64,000 nucleotides of DNA from Nonomuraea sp. NBC_00507 (GCF_036013525.1 NZ_CP107853.1:5394001-5458000); one strand, 5' to 3'; positions 1-8,170 are shown, numbered from the stretch's first letter. Numbers and translations are program-made. The notes: a model not told the origin generated them from the sequence alone.

Positions 1-60
1 GTCCTTGGCCAGGTCTGCGTCCTTGGCCCGTTCCTCGCGCCGCTGTCGGGCAGCAAAGGC

Positions 61-100
61 GCCGGCCGCGCACCCTCGGTCTCACGGGTGTGCGGCCGGC
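61..100 (-). terminator. Hairpin terminator after the Dyp-type peroxidase gene
   Basis: Positions 61-75 pair with 86-100 in a 15-bp stem with one G-T wobble and a 10-nt loop. The hairpin starts 7 bp beyond the stop codon of the minus-strand peroxidase gene. Reading leftwards it is followed by a short T-rich stretch (CTTTGCT). Bases 1-60 show no gene that can be called with confidence. Confidence 0.6.
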
Positions 101-106
101 TGATGA

Positions 107-1477
107 TCAGAGATTGCGCAGATACGCGAGGGACGGCGCGAAGAAGTACTCCCCGCCCTTCATGGTGACCGTCTGCGCCACCTGGGCCTGCGGGGGCGAC
201 ATCTCCGGCTTGCCCCAGACTTTGGGGAAGGCGACCTTGATGTCCCGGTCTCCCTGGCCGATGACCGGGTCGTGGCCGGTTGCCGGGTTCTCGAAGTCCG
301 GGTTGTTCGCCCAGGTCTGCTGCGTGAACTCGAACTGGCTGATCAAGCTGCTGTTGAACGCCATGAACAGCAGTCCGACCTCGCCGCTCGGCCGGTTCTC
401 CGGCGGCGAGTCGTCCGACGGGTCGTCCGCGCGCTCCCCGTACGTCTGCCCGCGCCTGGCCATGATCACCTCACGCCCGAACGAACGCGGGTTCGTCTTC
501 CTGACGTGGCCGCTGAACGGGCACTTGCCGCCGTCGTCTCCGTCGTAGGTGAAGTCGTTGGCCACCGGCCCGCCGGCCGCCTTCGCCTTGCTGGTCAGCG
601 GCGTGCCGTCCTTGAAGCGGCCGACCAGCATGGCGCCCGCCCGGTCGCGGTCGGCGCCGGTCAGGCCGAGGCCGTCGGCCAGGTCCCGCTCGATCTCCTT
701 GAACGCCCTGACGTTCTGCTCCAGCTTCCTGAACACGAAGTAGCTGCCGTGGTGGCGCACGGGGTTCGGCGCGAGCGGGTCCGGCACCAGCACGTTGGCC
801 AGCGGGAACGCCGGGTCCCAGCGCTTGCGCGGCTCCCGTTCCACCTCGTCCTTCAGGAACAGCGGCTGGCTGCGGCCGTCCACGTACCCGAAGTGCTCGA
901 TGCCGTCGCCGGCCGGGTTGCGCATGCCCTGCCCCGTCTCCTCGCCGAGCAGCCGGGCGCTGTCCGGCAGCTCGGCGAGGATCTCCTCGCGCAGCGCCGC
1001 CACCGACTCGGGCTCGGCGTCGCCGATGAGGATGACGGCGTGGATCTCCCGCTGGAAGACCCACTCCCACTGGTCCACCGGCGGGTCGTTCACCTCGGCG
1101 ATCCGCCGCTTCATGCCGTCACGGAACACCTTGTCGCCGAACTTGCGCACCTCGTCCAGCGAGTGGCCGAGATCGATGTATCCGGCCTTGCTGATGCCGA
1201 TGCCGACGTACGGCGTGCCGGGGCGGCCGCGGGCGGCGAACTCGCGTACCTCCTCCAGGTGCTTGCGCGCCGACTTCATCTTGGTGGTCGCGATGTGCCG
1301 CAGGAACGCCCTGCCCTCGGGCACATCGTTGAACCGGACGAACAGAACGGACAGGTGCTCGCGTACATGCGCGCGCAGGATGTTCGGCTGGAGATTGTCC
1401 AGCATCGCTTTGGTGTCCGCGTTGAGCGTGGCCGAGTCCCAGGCCAGGGGTCGTTCATTGTTCAGGTCGACAGGCAT
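107..1477 (-). CDS. Dyp-type heme peroxidase
   Basis: Predicted dye-decolorizing peroxidase of 456 residues, which uses hydrogen peroxide to oxidise aromatic substrates at a heme centre. The family GxxDG motif is seen as GYVDG near residue 196. The histidine in GHVRKTNPR near residue 324 fits the proximal heme ligand, and a conserved ARRGQTYG segment follows. No signal peptide or Tat motif is visible, so the enzyme is probably cytoplasmic. The reading frame stays open far upstream, but ATG at 1477 is preceded by GGGGAAAGGG at a suitable distance and begins the family-like sequence. No encapsulin gene is adjacent. The family is certain; the physiological substrate is unknown. Confidence 0.93.
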   Translation of the reverse strand: MPVDLNNERPLAWDSATLNADTKAMLDNLQPNILRAHVREHLSVLFVRFNDVPEGRAFLRHIATTKMKSARKHLEEVREFAARGRPGTPYVGIGISKAGYIDLGHSLDEVRKFGDKVFRDGMKRRIAEVNDPPVDQWEWVFQREIHAVILIGDAEPESVAALREEILAELPDSARLLGEETGQGMRNPAGDGIEHFGYVDGRSQPLFLKDEVEREPRKRWDPAFPLANVLVPDPLAPNPVRHHGSYFVFRKLEQNVRAFKEIERDLADGLGLTGADRDRAGAMLVGRFKDGTPLTSKAKAAGGPVANDFTYDGDDGGKCPFSGHVRKTNPRSFGREVIMARRGQTYGERADDPSDDSPPENRPSGEVGLLFMAFNSSLISQFEFTQQTWANNPDFENPATGHDPVIGQGDRDIKVAFPKVWGKPEMSPPQAQVAQTVTMKGGEYFFAPSLAYLRNL

Positions 1478-1687
1478 TGTCGAATCCCTTTCCCCGTTTC
1501 CGAATGAATCGGGCCCCCAGGCGCGTCCCACCGATCCAACGCGCCCCATCTGTACGACTCGTGGGAGGCTGGGAAGGTTTCCGGAAAAATGAGGATTTCT
1601 CCCGCGCGGCTCTACTGCGCACGTAGTACCGCGACGGCCTCCCTGGGGACGATGGCCGGGACGGGCCGCGGTGGGACCGTGGTCGGC

Positions 1688-2125
1688 ATGGACGCACTGC
1701 GCAAAGCCTTGGGCGGGCTCTCGCTGCTCTATGCGCTGGTCTTCTTCGCGGCCATGCTGCTGCACTCCGGGGTCGCGCTCGGCCCGCTGACCCAGCCCGT
1801 GATCATCCCTGCCTCGATCGTGGAGACGGTGTGCAGCCTCGCCATGCTCGCCGGGTCGTACGGCGCGCTGTCCGGGCGGGAGTGGGCCTGGGACGGGCTG
1901 ATCTACACGCACGCGGCCGCGCTGGGCGGTGTGCTGATGGGCATGCTGGCGATCGCGATGAAACCGGGGGCCGAGGCCACCACGCTGCTGCTCTGGTATC
2001 ACGGCACGATCGCGGCCGCGCTGGCCGGCGGCCTCGGCGCGGCCTTCTACGTCTCCCGGGTGCGCCCGGTCACGACTCCAGGGTCCGCAGGTAGGCGGCG
2101 GCCTCGTCGACGTGCTCCTCGGTGA
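1688..2125 (+). CDS. Small four-helix membrane protein, function unknown
   Basis: A 145-residue hydrophobic protein if started at ATG 1688 (MDALRKALGG). Four membrane-spanning stretches are visible, at roughly residues 8-28, 42-62, 78-95 and 108-128, followed by a basic arginine-rich tail. The frame is open from 1589, but the upstream residues are not membrane-like and have no clear ribosome site. The last 56 bp overlap the end of the convergent DUF523 gene, so the basic tail may be partly fortuitous. I recognise no family. It stands alone and is not in an obvious operon. Confidence 0.6.
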   Translation: MDALRKALGGLSLLYALVFFAAMLLHSGVALGPLTQPVIIPASIVETVCSLAMLAGSYGALSGREWAWDGLIYTHAAALGGVLMGMLAIAMKPGAEATTLLLWYHGTIAAALAGGLGAAFYVSRVRPVTTPGSAGRRRPRRRAPR

Positions 2126-2564
2126 ACACCCGGATGCCGTTGGACTCCAGCAGCGCCGTCGTGACACCCTGACCGGGCGTGCGACGGCCGCGGAACGTGC
2201 CGTCGTAGATCGACAGCGCGCCGCACGACGGGCTGCCTTCCTTCAAGACCGCCAGCCGGATCCCGAAGGACCGGGCGACGGCGAGCGCGGCGTGCGCGCC
2301 CGCCAGGAACTCGGCCGTCACGTCGGACCCGCCGGTCGCCACCACGCGGGCGGCGCCGGCGAGCACCGCCGCCCCGCCGGCCCCACCGGCGATCTCGGCG
2401 GCCGGGCGCGGGATCGGCAGCCCACCCTCCACCTCCGGGCAGAACGGCACCAGCCGCCCCTCCTCGCGCCAGCCGGCCAGCAAGGCGTCCGAGCTGGTCT
2501 TGGCGCCGCCGTCGTAACGCACCCGGCGGCCCATCAGGCAGGCGCTGACGAGGATCCTCTCCAC
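2070..2564 (-). CDS. DUF523 domain protein
   Basis: A 164-residue protein starting at GTG 2564 (ERILVSACLMG). It shows the DUF523 pattern: an N-terminal VSACLMG..VRYDGG, a central VPFCPEVEGGLPIPR, and a cysteine motif KEGSPSCG near residue 115. The conserved cysteines suggest a metal or redox site, but the family function is not established. The frame extends far upstream without matching the family, so the short GTG start is preferred. The gene is convergent with and overlaps the membrane-protein gene on the other strand. The family call is secure; the role is unknown. Confidence 0.85.
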   Translation of the reverse strand: MERILVSACLMGRRVRYDGGAKTSSDALLAGWREEGRLVPFCPEVEGGLPIPRPAAEIAGGAGGAAVLAGAARVVATGGSDVTAEFLAGAHAALAVARSFGIRLAVLKEGSPSCGALSIYDGTFRGRRTPGQGVTTALLESNGIRVFTEEHVDEAAAYLRTLES

Positions 2565-2702
2565 GTCTTCGATCCTATGAGCAACCAGCCCTGCCACCGC
2601 CACACCACGTGGCCCCTTGGCATCGGTGAGCCCGCGGCCGGCGCCGACGATCGAGCCGGGTGTGCCGGGAGGGCGGCCCACCCTGGCGATACCCTTACCG
2701 CG

Positions 2703-3065
2703 ATGAACACCACCGTCTCCACGATCGTCATCGCCGGCTCGCTGGTCCTCATGCTGGCGAGTGCGATCGTCGCGATCCGCAACCGGCCGATGGGCATGGT
2801 GCTGCTGATCGGCTTCGCCGTGCTCGAGGTGGCGGTGCTGGTGCAGCTGGGCTTCGTGATCGCGGCCGTGGCCAGGGGAGAGGGCCCCGAGGACAAGGTC
2901 ACGCTGTGGGGCTACCTCGCCGGCCAGGTCGTGATCCCGCCGGCCGGGGTGTTCCTGGCGCTGGCGGAGCGGAGCAGGTGGGGGTCGGCGATCCTGGCCG
3001 TGGCCGGGTTCGCGATCGCGGTGATGACGGGCCGGCTGCTGCAGATCTGGCAAGGAGTGGCGTGA
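2703..3065 (+). CDS. Small membrane protein, first of a coupled pair
   Basis: A 120-residue protein with four predicted transmembrane helices (about residues 5-25, 31-53, 66-86 and 94-112). No enzymatic motif is visible and I do not recognise the family. It overlaps the next gene by GTGA at 3062-3065, so the two are translationally coupled and probably form a complex or share a task. ATG 2703 has no Shine-Dalgarno sequence, but a TACCCT -10-like element lies 7 nt upstream (2690-2695). This fits a leaderless transcript starting at the ATG itself. Confidence 0.75.
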   Translation: MNTTVSTIVIAGSLVLMLASAIVAIRNRPMGMVLLIGFAVLEVAVLVQLGFVIAAVARGEGPEDKVTLWGYLAGQVVIPPAGVFLALAERSRWGSAILAVAGFAIAVMTGRLLQIWQGVA

Positions 3066-3448
3066 GCGCGTCCTCCTCGCTCGGCACCGGGCCCGGGCGT
3101 GCCCTGATCGCCGTCTACGGGTTGTTCTCGCTGGCCGCCGGGGCGCGGGCGGCGGTGCAGATCGCCGGCAGGTTCCAGGAGGCGCCGCTGGCGTACTCGC
3201 TGTCGGCGTTCGCCGCGCTGGTCTACATCCTGCTCACCGTCGCGCTCTGGCGCGGGGCCCGGCGCGTGGCGCTGGTCGCGCTCGGCATCGAGCTGGCGGG
3301 CGTGCTCGTCATCGGCACCGCCAGCCTCCTCGACCCGGCCGCCTTCCCCGACGAGACCGTCTGGTCCGCCTACGGCAAGGGCTATCTGTTCATCCCGTTG
3401 GTGCTGCCCGTCGTCGGCCTCTACTGGTTGCTGCGCCGAAGGCGTTAA
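3062..3448 (+). CDS. Small membrane protein, second of a coupled pair
   Basis: A 128-residue integral membrane protein with four hydrophobic segments (about residues 10-28, 40-60, 65-88 and 105-123) ending in an arginine cluster, which suggests a cytoplasmic C-terminus. GTG 3062 overlaps the stop of the preceding membrane-protein gene. The two proteins are alike in size and topology. No known domain is recognised. Transcription is expected to come from the promoter of the upstream partner. Confidence 0.75.
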   Translation: MSASSSLGTGPGRALIAVYGLFSLAAGARAAVQIAGRFQEAPLAYSLSAFAALVYILLTVALWRGARRVALVALGIELAGVLVIGTASLLDPAAFPDETVWSAYGKGYLFIPLVLPVVGLYWLLRRRR

Positions 3449-3479
3449 CGGGCGGCGTGCCCGGGCAGAGGCGCACCCC

Positions 3480-3920
3480 ATGAGCACGATCGAGCACTCA
3501 ATCGACGTCGAGGTCCCCATCACGGTGGCCTACAACCAGTGGACGCAGTTCGAGAGCTTCTCCGAGTTCATGGAAGGCGTGGAGTCGGTCAAGCAGATCA
3601 GCGACACGCGTACGGCCTGGGTCGCGGAGATCGCCGGAGTGCGGCGCGAGTTCGAGGCCGACATCACCGAGCAGCACCCGGACGAGCGGATCGCCTGGCG
3701 CACCACCGACAAGCCGCACCAGGCCGGCGTGGTCACCTTCCACCGGCTCGACGACAACACGACCAGGGTCACGCTGCAGATGGAGTACGACCCCGAGGGC
3801 TTCGTCGAGACCGCCGGCGACTGGCTGCAGCTGGTCCGCCTGCGCGTGGTGGGCGACATGAAGCGCTTCAAGATGTTCATCGAGTCGAGACCCCCGGAGG
3901 GCCCCCGCCCGGTCATGTGA
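3480..3920 (+). CDS. SRPBCC-fold (polyketide cyclase/dehydrase-like) protein
   Basis: A 146-residue protein with the START/SRPBCC helix-grip pattern: an N-terminal IEHSIDVEVPITVAYN strand-helix, a FMEGV segment, a central RREFEADITEQHPDERIAW strand pair and a long C-terminal helix (DWLQLVRLRVVGDMKRFKMFI). Such folds bind hydrophobic ligands in a deep cavity. Actinobacterial members of this type are mostly uncharacterised and are often named cyclase/dehydrase. ATG 3480 lies 31 bp after the membrane-protein pair, so it may be co-transcribed. No polyketide genes are adjacent, so a cyclase role is unlikely. Confidence 0.8.
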   Translation: MSTIEHSIDVEVPITVAYNQWTQFESFSEFMEGVESVKQISDTRTAWVAEIAGVRREFEADITEQHPDERIAWRTTDKPHQAGVVTFHRLDDNTTRVTLQMEYDPEGFVETAGDWLQLVRLRVVGDMKRFKMFIESRPPEGPRPVM

Positions 3921-4111
3921 GCCACGGCGGCCGCCCGCGCGCCCCTGCGCCGCGGCTGTCCGTCCGTTCGCGCCCGACGGCTGCGATCGCGGCGCTACGT
4001 GAGCCGCGCCACATCACAAGCCCGGCACGGCGGCCAGGAATAAACGTATGTTTCGGTCCTGTTACACTGGCCATTCATCCCATGATTAGATGAGTGGAGG
4101 ACCGTGCTCAC

Positions 4112-5335
4112 ATGAGCGTGCTCACCCAAGAGCCTCGGGGGAGAACTGCACCCCTCGCCTGGCTGCTCGTGTTGGGAATCGTCCTCGCCGCACTCAATCT
4201 CCGCACCGCCGTCACCAGCGTCGGTCCTCTTCTCGATCAACTCGCCGGCGCGCTCGGCATGTCGAGCGTGGGCACCGGACTGCTCACTGCCCTGCCCGTC
4301 CTGGCCTTCGCCGGCGTGGGCGCCGTCACCCCGGCGCTGGCCAGCCGGGTCGGGGAGCACCGGCTGCTCCTGCTGGCCCTGCTCACGCTGGGCGCGGGCA
4401 TGCTGGTCAGGGCGCTGGTCGAGTCCGCGCCGGTGTTCCTGCTGAGCAGCGCGGTCGCGCTGTCCGGCGGGGCCGTCGGCAACGTGCTCATCCCGACGCT
4501 GATCAAGCGTCACTTCCCGGCCCGCACCGGGATCATGACCACCGTCTACACCACGGCCCTGGCGACGGGCACCATGCTGGCCGCCGCCGCGACCGTGCCG
4601 ATCGAGCGTGCCTCGGGGGACTGGCACATCGCGCTCGGCGTGTGGGCGGCCCTGGCCGCCGTCGCCGCCATTCCGTGGCTTGCGCTGCTGCGCAGTGAGC
4701 CGGAGCGGGACGCGGGCAGCAGGGACTCGGGCATCCGCCGGATGCTCCGCAGCCGGATGGCCTGGATGATCGCGACGTACTTCGGCACCCAGTCGATGAT
4801 CGCCTACATCATGCTCGGCTGGTTCGCCACGATTCTCGTCGACGGCGGCTACAGCACCTCGCAGGCCGGGCTGATCCTCGGGGTGTTCACCGCGCTGAAC
4901 ATCCCCGTCTCGGCCGTCGTGCCCATGGTCGCCGCCCGGTTCCGGGACCAGCGTCCCGTGGTGGTCGGGCTCGTGGCGTTCTACGCGGCCGGGTTCCTCG
5001 GGCTCTGGGCCGGGCCGATGTCGTGGGCGCTGGTGTGGGCGGTGCTGATCACCGTCGGCATGGGGTCGTTCCCGCTGGCGCTGATGATGCTGGGCCTGCG
5101 CACCCGTACGCCGGAGACCACGGCCGGGTTGTCGGCGTTCGGCCAGAGCGCCGGCTACCTGATGGCGGGTGCCGGCCCGCTGCTGGTCGGCGTGCTGTAC
5201 CAGATGACGGGGGGTTGGGCGCTGACGTACACGATGATCTTCGCTGTCCTGGTCGTGCAGCTCCTCACCGGCCTGTACGTCGGCCGCGACCGCTACCTGG
5301 AGGACGAGCGGCCCGCTGGGACAATGACGAGGTGA
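4112..5335 (+). CDS. MFS transporter of the CynX/NimT type
   Basis: A 407-residue polytopic protein with about 12 transmembrane helices and the N-terminal pattern typical of CynX/NimT-like exporters (GIVLAALNLRTAVTSVGPLLDQL). These carriers are linked to cyanate or 2-nitroimidazole export, but the substrate here cannot be read from sequence. An in-frame GTG exists at 4094, but the GGAGG at 4096-4100 sits about 11 nt before ATG 4112, which is therefore preferred. The stop overlaps the next start as GTGA, coupling it to the AlaX-like gene. The 190 bp upstream carry a TTACACT box near 4064 as a possible -10. Confidence 0.85.
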   Translation: MSVLTQEPRGRTAPLAWLLVLGIVLAALNLRTAVTSVGPLLDQLAGALGMSSVGTGLLTALPVLAFAGVGAVTPALASRVGEHRLLLLALLTLGAGMLVRALVESAPVFLLSSAVALSGGAVGNVLIPTLIKRHFPARTGIMTTVYTTALATGTMLAAAATVPIERASGDWHIALGVWAALAAVAAIPWLALLRSEPERDAGSRDSGIRRMLRSRMAWMIATYFGTQSMIAYIMLGWFATILVDGGYSTSQAGLILGVFTALNIPVSAVVPMVAARFRDQRPVVVGLVAFYAAGFLGLWAGPMSWALVWAVLITVGMGSFPLALMMLGLRTRTPETTAGLSAFGQSAGYLMAGAGPLLVGVLYQMTGGWALTYTMIFAVLVVQLLTGLYVGRDRYLEDERPAGTMTR

Positions 5336-6159
5336 AATCCACTGCCGTCACCTTTCCCGGCGGCCAGGTCTCGGGCCGCTCTCAGATCGTCGGGACCGTG
5401 CCGGCGGGGGACCGGCACGGCCTCGTCGTCGCCGAGACCCCGTTCCATCCCCTCGACCACACCTGGCCTGACCAGCCGGCCGACCGCGGCACGGTCGGCG
5501 GCGTGCCGGTGCTCGACTGCGTGACAGGGGCCCAGTCGAGCACTGGCGAGGTCTTCCTTGGCGAGGCCATCCCGGTGCAGCGCGGCGCCGAAGGCTGGGA
5601 GTGGCTGGTCGTCCACGTGACCGAGACGCCGCTGCCCGTGGGGGCCGAGGTGGAGCTGGAGGTCGACGCCGCGTTCCGTACGGCGCTCTCGGCCGGGCAC
5701 ACCGCGTGCCATCTGGCCGCTCTCGCGCTCAACGCGGCCCTCGCCGGCCTGTGGCGCAAGCAGGCGCCGCTGGACGCGCTCGGGCACCCCGACTTCGACC
5801 AGGCGGCGATCACCTCCTCGCGGATCGCCGAATACGGCAGCGTGGACGTCTACCGCCTGGGCAAGTCGCTGCGCAAGAAGGGGTTCTCCGCGGAGGGCCT
5901 GGACCCTGAGCTCGTCGCCCAGCAGGCGAACGACCGGCTCAAGGCCTGGGTGGCCGCCGACGCGCCGGTCCGGCTGGACGTACCGGGGCCCGGTCTGACG
6001 GCGCGCCGTACCTGGCACTGCTCGTTGCCCGAGGGTGAGGCGTCGATCCCGTGCGGTGGCACGCACGTCACCCGCACGGCGGAGCTGGGCCGGGTCGAGG
6101 TCACGCTCTCCCTGGAGGACGCGACCTTGACCATGCACACCACGACCCGCGCCGTCTAA
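5332..6159 (+). CDS. AlaX-like alanyl-tRNA editing / metal-dependent hydrolase
   Basis: A 275-residue protein with the tRNA_SAD-type zinc site: HTACH near residues 123-127 and CGGTH near residues 241-245, spaced as in AlaRS editing domains and stand-alone AlaX proteins. Such enzymes hydrolyse mischarged Ser- or Gly-tRNA(Ala). The N-terminus (TAVTFPGGQVSGRS, then TPFHPLDHTWPDQ) resembles the AlaRS-type lead-in to the editing domain. GTG 5332 overlaps the stop of the MFS gene. Pairing with a transporter is a common genomic neighbourhood but gives no direct clue to function. The family is confident; the exact substrate is not. Confidence 0.82.
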   Translation: MKSTAVTFPGGQVSGRSQIVGTVPAGDRHGLVVAETPFHPLDHTWPDQPADRGTVGGVPVLDCVTGAQSSTGEVFLGEAIPVQRGAEGWEWLVVHVTETPLPVGAEVELEVDAAFRTALSAGHTACHLAALALNAALAGLWRKQAPLDALGHPDFDQAAITSSRIAEYGSVDVYRLGKSLRKKGFSAEGLDPELVAQQANDRLKAWVAADAPVRLDVPGPGLTARRTWHCSLPEGEASIPCGGTHVTRTAELGRVEVTLSLEDATLTMHTTTRAV

Positions 6160-6227
6160 AGACCGGGCAGGAAGCCGAGCACCCGCTTCCAGGCGTCCTC
6201 ACAGGCCGCGGAGATGCCGGGAAATTC

Positions 6228-6276
6228 GTTGTCAGCATATGCTGACAACGGGCCGCGTGTCAGCATATGCTGACAC
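6228..6276 (+). promoter_or_regulatory. Twin palindromic operators on a leaderless promoter
   Basis: Two near-identical palindromes share the core TGTCAGCATATGCTGACA. The first (6228-6249) extends to 22 bp with perfect symmetry, the second (6257-6276) to 20 bp. Their centres are 28 bp apart. A -35-like CTGACA (6242-6247) lies in the first and a -10-like TATGCT (6266-6271) in the second, separated by 18 bp. Position +1 would then fall on the A of the ATG at 6278. A dimeric repressor bound to both would cover the whole promoter. The HTH protein directly downstream is the obvious candidate ligand. Confidence 0.75.
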
Positions 6277-6277
6277 T

Positions 6278-6493
6278 ATGGAAGTCACCGAACTAGCCGT
6301 GGCGGCCGCAGATCACGATCCCGGGGTGGGCCTGGCGGCGGTGGCCGCGCTCAGGACCCTGCTGGAGGAGCTGGAGGCGATGCACGTGTCGAACGCCCGC
6401 GCTCAAGGCTGGTCGTGGGAGCAGATCGCCGACGCGCTGGGGGTTCGGCGGCAGACCGCTCATCGCAAGCACGCTCACCGGACAAGGGGGTAG
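6278..6493 (+). CDS. Small helix-turn-helix protein, likely autoregulator
   Basis: A 71-residue protein whose C-terminal half reads as a DNA-binding HTH (WSWEQIADALGVRRQTAHRKH), preceded by an acidic helix. It resembles the small HTH proteins found next to Clp-N genes in actinomycetes. ATG 6278 is chosen because the twin palindromes and -10 box end just before it; a longer frame from 6239 would run through the operator. No ribosome site precedes the ATG, consistent with leaderless translation. The next gene follows after 4 bp, so the two form an operon and the HTH protein probably represses its own promoter. Confidence 0.8.
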   Translation: MEVTELAVAAADHDPGVGLAAVAALRTLLEELEAMHVSNARAQGWSWEQIADALGVRRQTAHRKHAHRTRG

Positions 6494-6497
6494 CGCG

Positions 6498-7028
6498 GTG
6501 TTCGCCAGGTTCACAGAAGACGCCCGCCGGGCCGTGGTCAGGGCCGGGATCCTCGCACTCGACGCCGGACGGCCGGCGCTTGAGGCCGACCTGATGCTGT
6601 TGGGACTGGCCGAGGTGCGGCCGTTCACGCTCTCGTCGTTCACCGCGTCCGCGAGCGACGTGCGCCAGCGTGTGGACGTCGGCGACCCCCGGTCGTTGCT
6701 CGCCACGCTGGGGATCGACCTCGACCTGGTGCACCGCCGCACCAGAGCCGGTGCCGACGCACCCGAGGCGTGGCGGCTGCGGCGCTCGCGGCTGCGGCCG
6801 CTGCGGGTGACGTTGTACGGGCCGCTCGGCCAGATCCCCCTGGCCATGCACGCCAGAAAGGTCATCGAGGTGGCCCAGTGGCGGCCCGGCCCGGTCATCG
6901 GGGAGCACCTGATCTGGGGACTGTTGGCCGACGGCTCCAACGGCGCCGCCAGGATCCTCCGGGACGCCGGAGTCGACCTGCTCGAGCTGGTACGTGAGAT
7001 CGGCATGCCGGTCCGCCGCGCCGCCTGA
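6498..7028 (+). CDS. Clp amino-terminal (Clp-N) domain protein without ATPase
   Basis: A 176-residue protein built from two Clp-N-like repeats (ARFTEDARRAVVRAGILALDAGRPALEADLMLLGL near the start, and ARKVIEVAQWRPGPVIGEHLIWGLLAD near residue 120). In ClpA/ClpC this domain binds substrates and adaptors. Here no AAA+ ATPase module follows, so it is a stand-alone substrate- or adaptor-binding unit that could act on ClpC/ClpP in trans. GTG 6498 is preceded by AGGGGG. It is co-transcribed with the HTH gene under the twin-operator promoter. Its targets are unknown. Confidence 0.8.
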   Translation: MFARFTEDARRAVVRAGILALDAGRPALEADLMLLGLAEVRPFTLSSFTASASDVRQRVDVGDPRSLLATLGIDLDLVHRRTRAGADAPEAWRLRRSRLRPLRVTLYGPLGQIPLAMHARKVIEVAQWRPGPVIGEHLIWGLLADGSNGAARILRDAGVDLLELVREIGMPVRRAA

Positions 7029-7031
7029 CGT

Positions 7032-7925
7032 TCAACCCGCCGCCCGCAGGTGCGCGATCTTCTCGGGGTTGGCGAGGAGGTAAATGGTCTCGATCTTGCC
7101 GTCCGTGACCACCAGCGAGATGACCGTGATCACCTTGCCGTCCGCCGAGGCCACGATCGCCGGTCCGTCGTTCACCTCCGCCATCTCGAACGACAGGCCG
7201 GCGGCCTCCGCCATGCCGATCGAGGCCATGAAGCGCGCGATGTTCGCCGGCGTGTTGATCGACAGCAGCCAGCGGCTGACGTTGTCCGCGCCGGTGATGA
7301 TCCGCAGTGCCGCTCTGGCCTTGCCGCCGCCGTCGCTGACCATCGTGACCTCGCTGGACAGCAGCTCGATCAGCCCGTCGAGGTCGCCGTTCGCGGAGGC
7401 GTTCATGAACCGCTGGGTCATGCGCCTCCGCTCGTCCCTGTCCACGTCGAACCGCGGCCGCTTCTCCTGCACGTGCTCCCGCGCCCGCCGCGCGAGCTGC
7501 CTGGTGGCCGGCTCGGCCCGCCCGATGATCTCGGCGATCTCCGCGAACGGCAGGTCGAACGCCTCCCGTAACACGAACACGGCCCGCTCCAGCGGCGACA
7601 GCGTCTCCAGCACCACGAGCAGCGCCAACTCCACCGACTCGGCCAGCTCGGCGTGCTCCGCGGTGTCGGGCTCGGTGCTGATCGGCTCCGGCAGCCACGG
7701 CCCGACGTACGCCTCCCGCCGCGACTTCGCCCACCGCAGCCGGTCGATGGCCAGCCGCGAAGTCACCCGGATCAGATAGGCCTTGGGGTCGTCGACCGTC
7801 GCCTGATCCACTCCTGACCAGCGCAGCCACGCTTCCTGAACGACGTCCTCAGCGTCGGCGACACTGCCCAGGATTCGGTACGCGACGCTGGTCAACAGGC
7901 TGCGATGATCTTCAAAGGTGGACAT
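7032..7925 (-). CDS. sigJ: ECF41-type RNA polymerase sigma factor (SigJ-like)
   Basis: A 297-residue sigma factor with region 2 (SVADAEDVVQEAWLRW), region 4 (LSPLERAVFVLREAFDLPFAEIAEIIGR) and a C-terminal SnoaL-like extension of about 110 residues. The linker WLPEP, the DGGGK motif near residue 205 and the terminal NPEKI motif are hallmarks of the ECF41 group, in which the extension tunes sigma activity instead of a separate anti-sigma factor. ECF41 genes usually neighbour a carboxymuconolactone decarboxylase or oxidoreductase target gene. None is adjacent here. The gene ends 3 bp from the convergent Clp-N gene. Confidence 0.92.
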   Translation of the reverse strand: MSTFEDHRSLLTSVAYRILGSVADAEDVVQEAWLRWSGVDQATVDDPKAYLIRVTSRLAIDRLRWAKSRREAYVGPWLPEPISTEPDTAEHAELAESVELALLVVLETLSPLERAVFVLREAFDLPFAEIAEIIGRAEPATRQLARRAREHVQEKRPRFDVDRDERRRMTQRFMNASANGDLDGLIELLSSEVTMVSDGGGKARAALRIITGADNVSRWLLSINTPANIARFMASIGMAEAAGLSFEMAEVNDGPAIVASADGKVITVISLVVTDGKIETIYLLANPEKIAHLRAAG

Positions 7926-8000
7926 AAAACCTAAGACGTACCACAGGATCTTCGGCGTGACACGGGCGCTTCAGGATTCCGATACACTTGGTGATCGCAA

Positions 8001-8073
8001 GGGGCTATAGCGCAGTTGGTAGCGCGCCTCCATGGCATGGAGGAGGTCTGGGGTTCGAATCCCCATAGCTCCA
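8001..8073 (+). tRNA. tRNA-Ala (anticodon GGC), copy A
   Basis: The 73-nt cloverleaf has acceptor GGGGCTA paired with TAGCTCC (one G-T wobble), D-arm GCGCAGTTGGTAGCGC, anticodon stem CCTCC/GGAGG around loop ATGGCAT giving anticodon GGC, and T-arm GGGGTTCGAATCCCC. The discriminator is A and CCA is not encoded. The gene is identical base for base to the inverted copy at 41597-41669. A TACACT box at 7983-7988 may be the -10 element. Confidence 0.97.
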
Positions 8074-8104
8074 CCTGTGTTCCATATTCGGACATGTGGA
8101 AGAG

Positions 8105-8170
8105 ATCGTCGAAGGGCGGTCGGAAGGCGACATCGCTGATCCGGCCGCCCTTGATCTTTATGCGGGTGAA
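8105..8170 (+). repeat. Copy A of an inverted repeat shared with 41524-41592
   Basis: A 66-bp segment matches the reverse complement of 41524-41592. The last 38 bp (8133-8170) are identical; the rest carries a few substitutions and a 3-bp indel. It contains a self-complementary arm (GGGCGGTCGG with CCGGCCGCCC) followed by TTGATCTTT, so it could also work as a tRNA terminator. Together with the tRNA it makes an interrupted inverted repeat about 33.5 kb apart. Confidence 0.85.

Noticed and set aside
1..60. Possible start of a minus-strand gene leaving the window on the left
   Set aside because: One frame has a coding-like charged helix (ARQRREERAKDADLAKD), but no start codon or ribosome site can be placed, so it is not called.
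1589..1687. N-terminal extension of the membrane protein at 1688
   Set aside because: The residues are not membrane-like, have no ribosome site and lie close to the promoter of the divergent peroxidase gene.
4042..4053. Imperfect palindrome AAACGTATGTTT upstream of the MFS gene
   Set aside because: The symmetry is incomplete and no second copy or adjacent regulator supports an operator.
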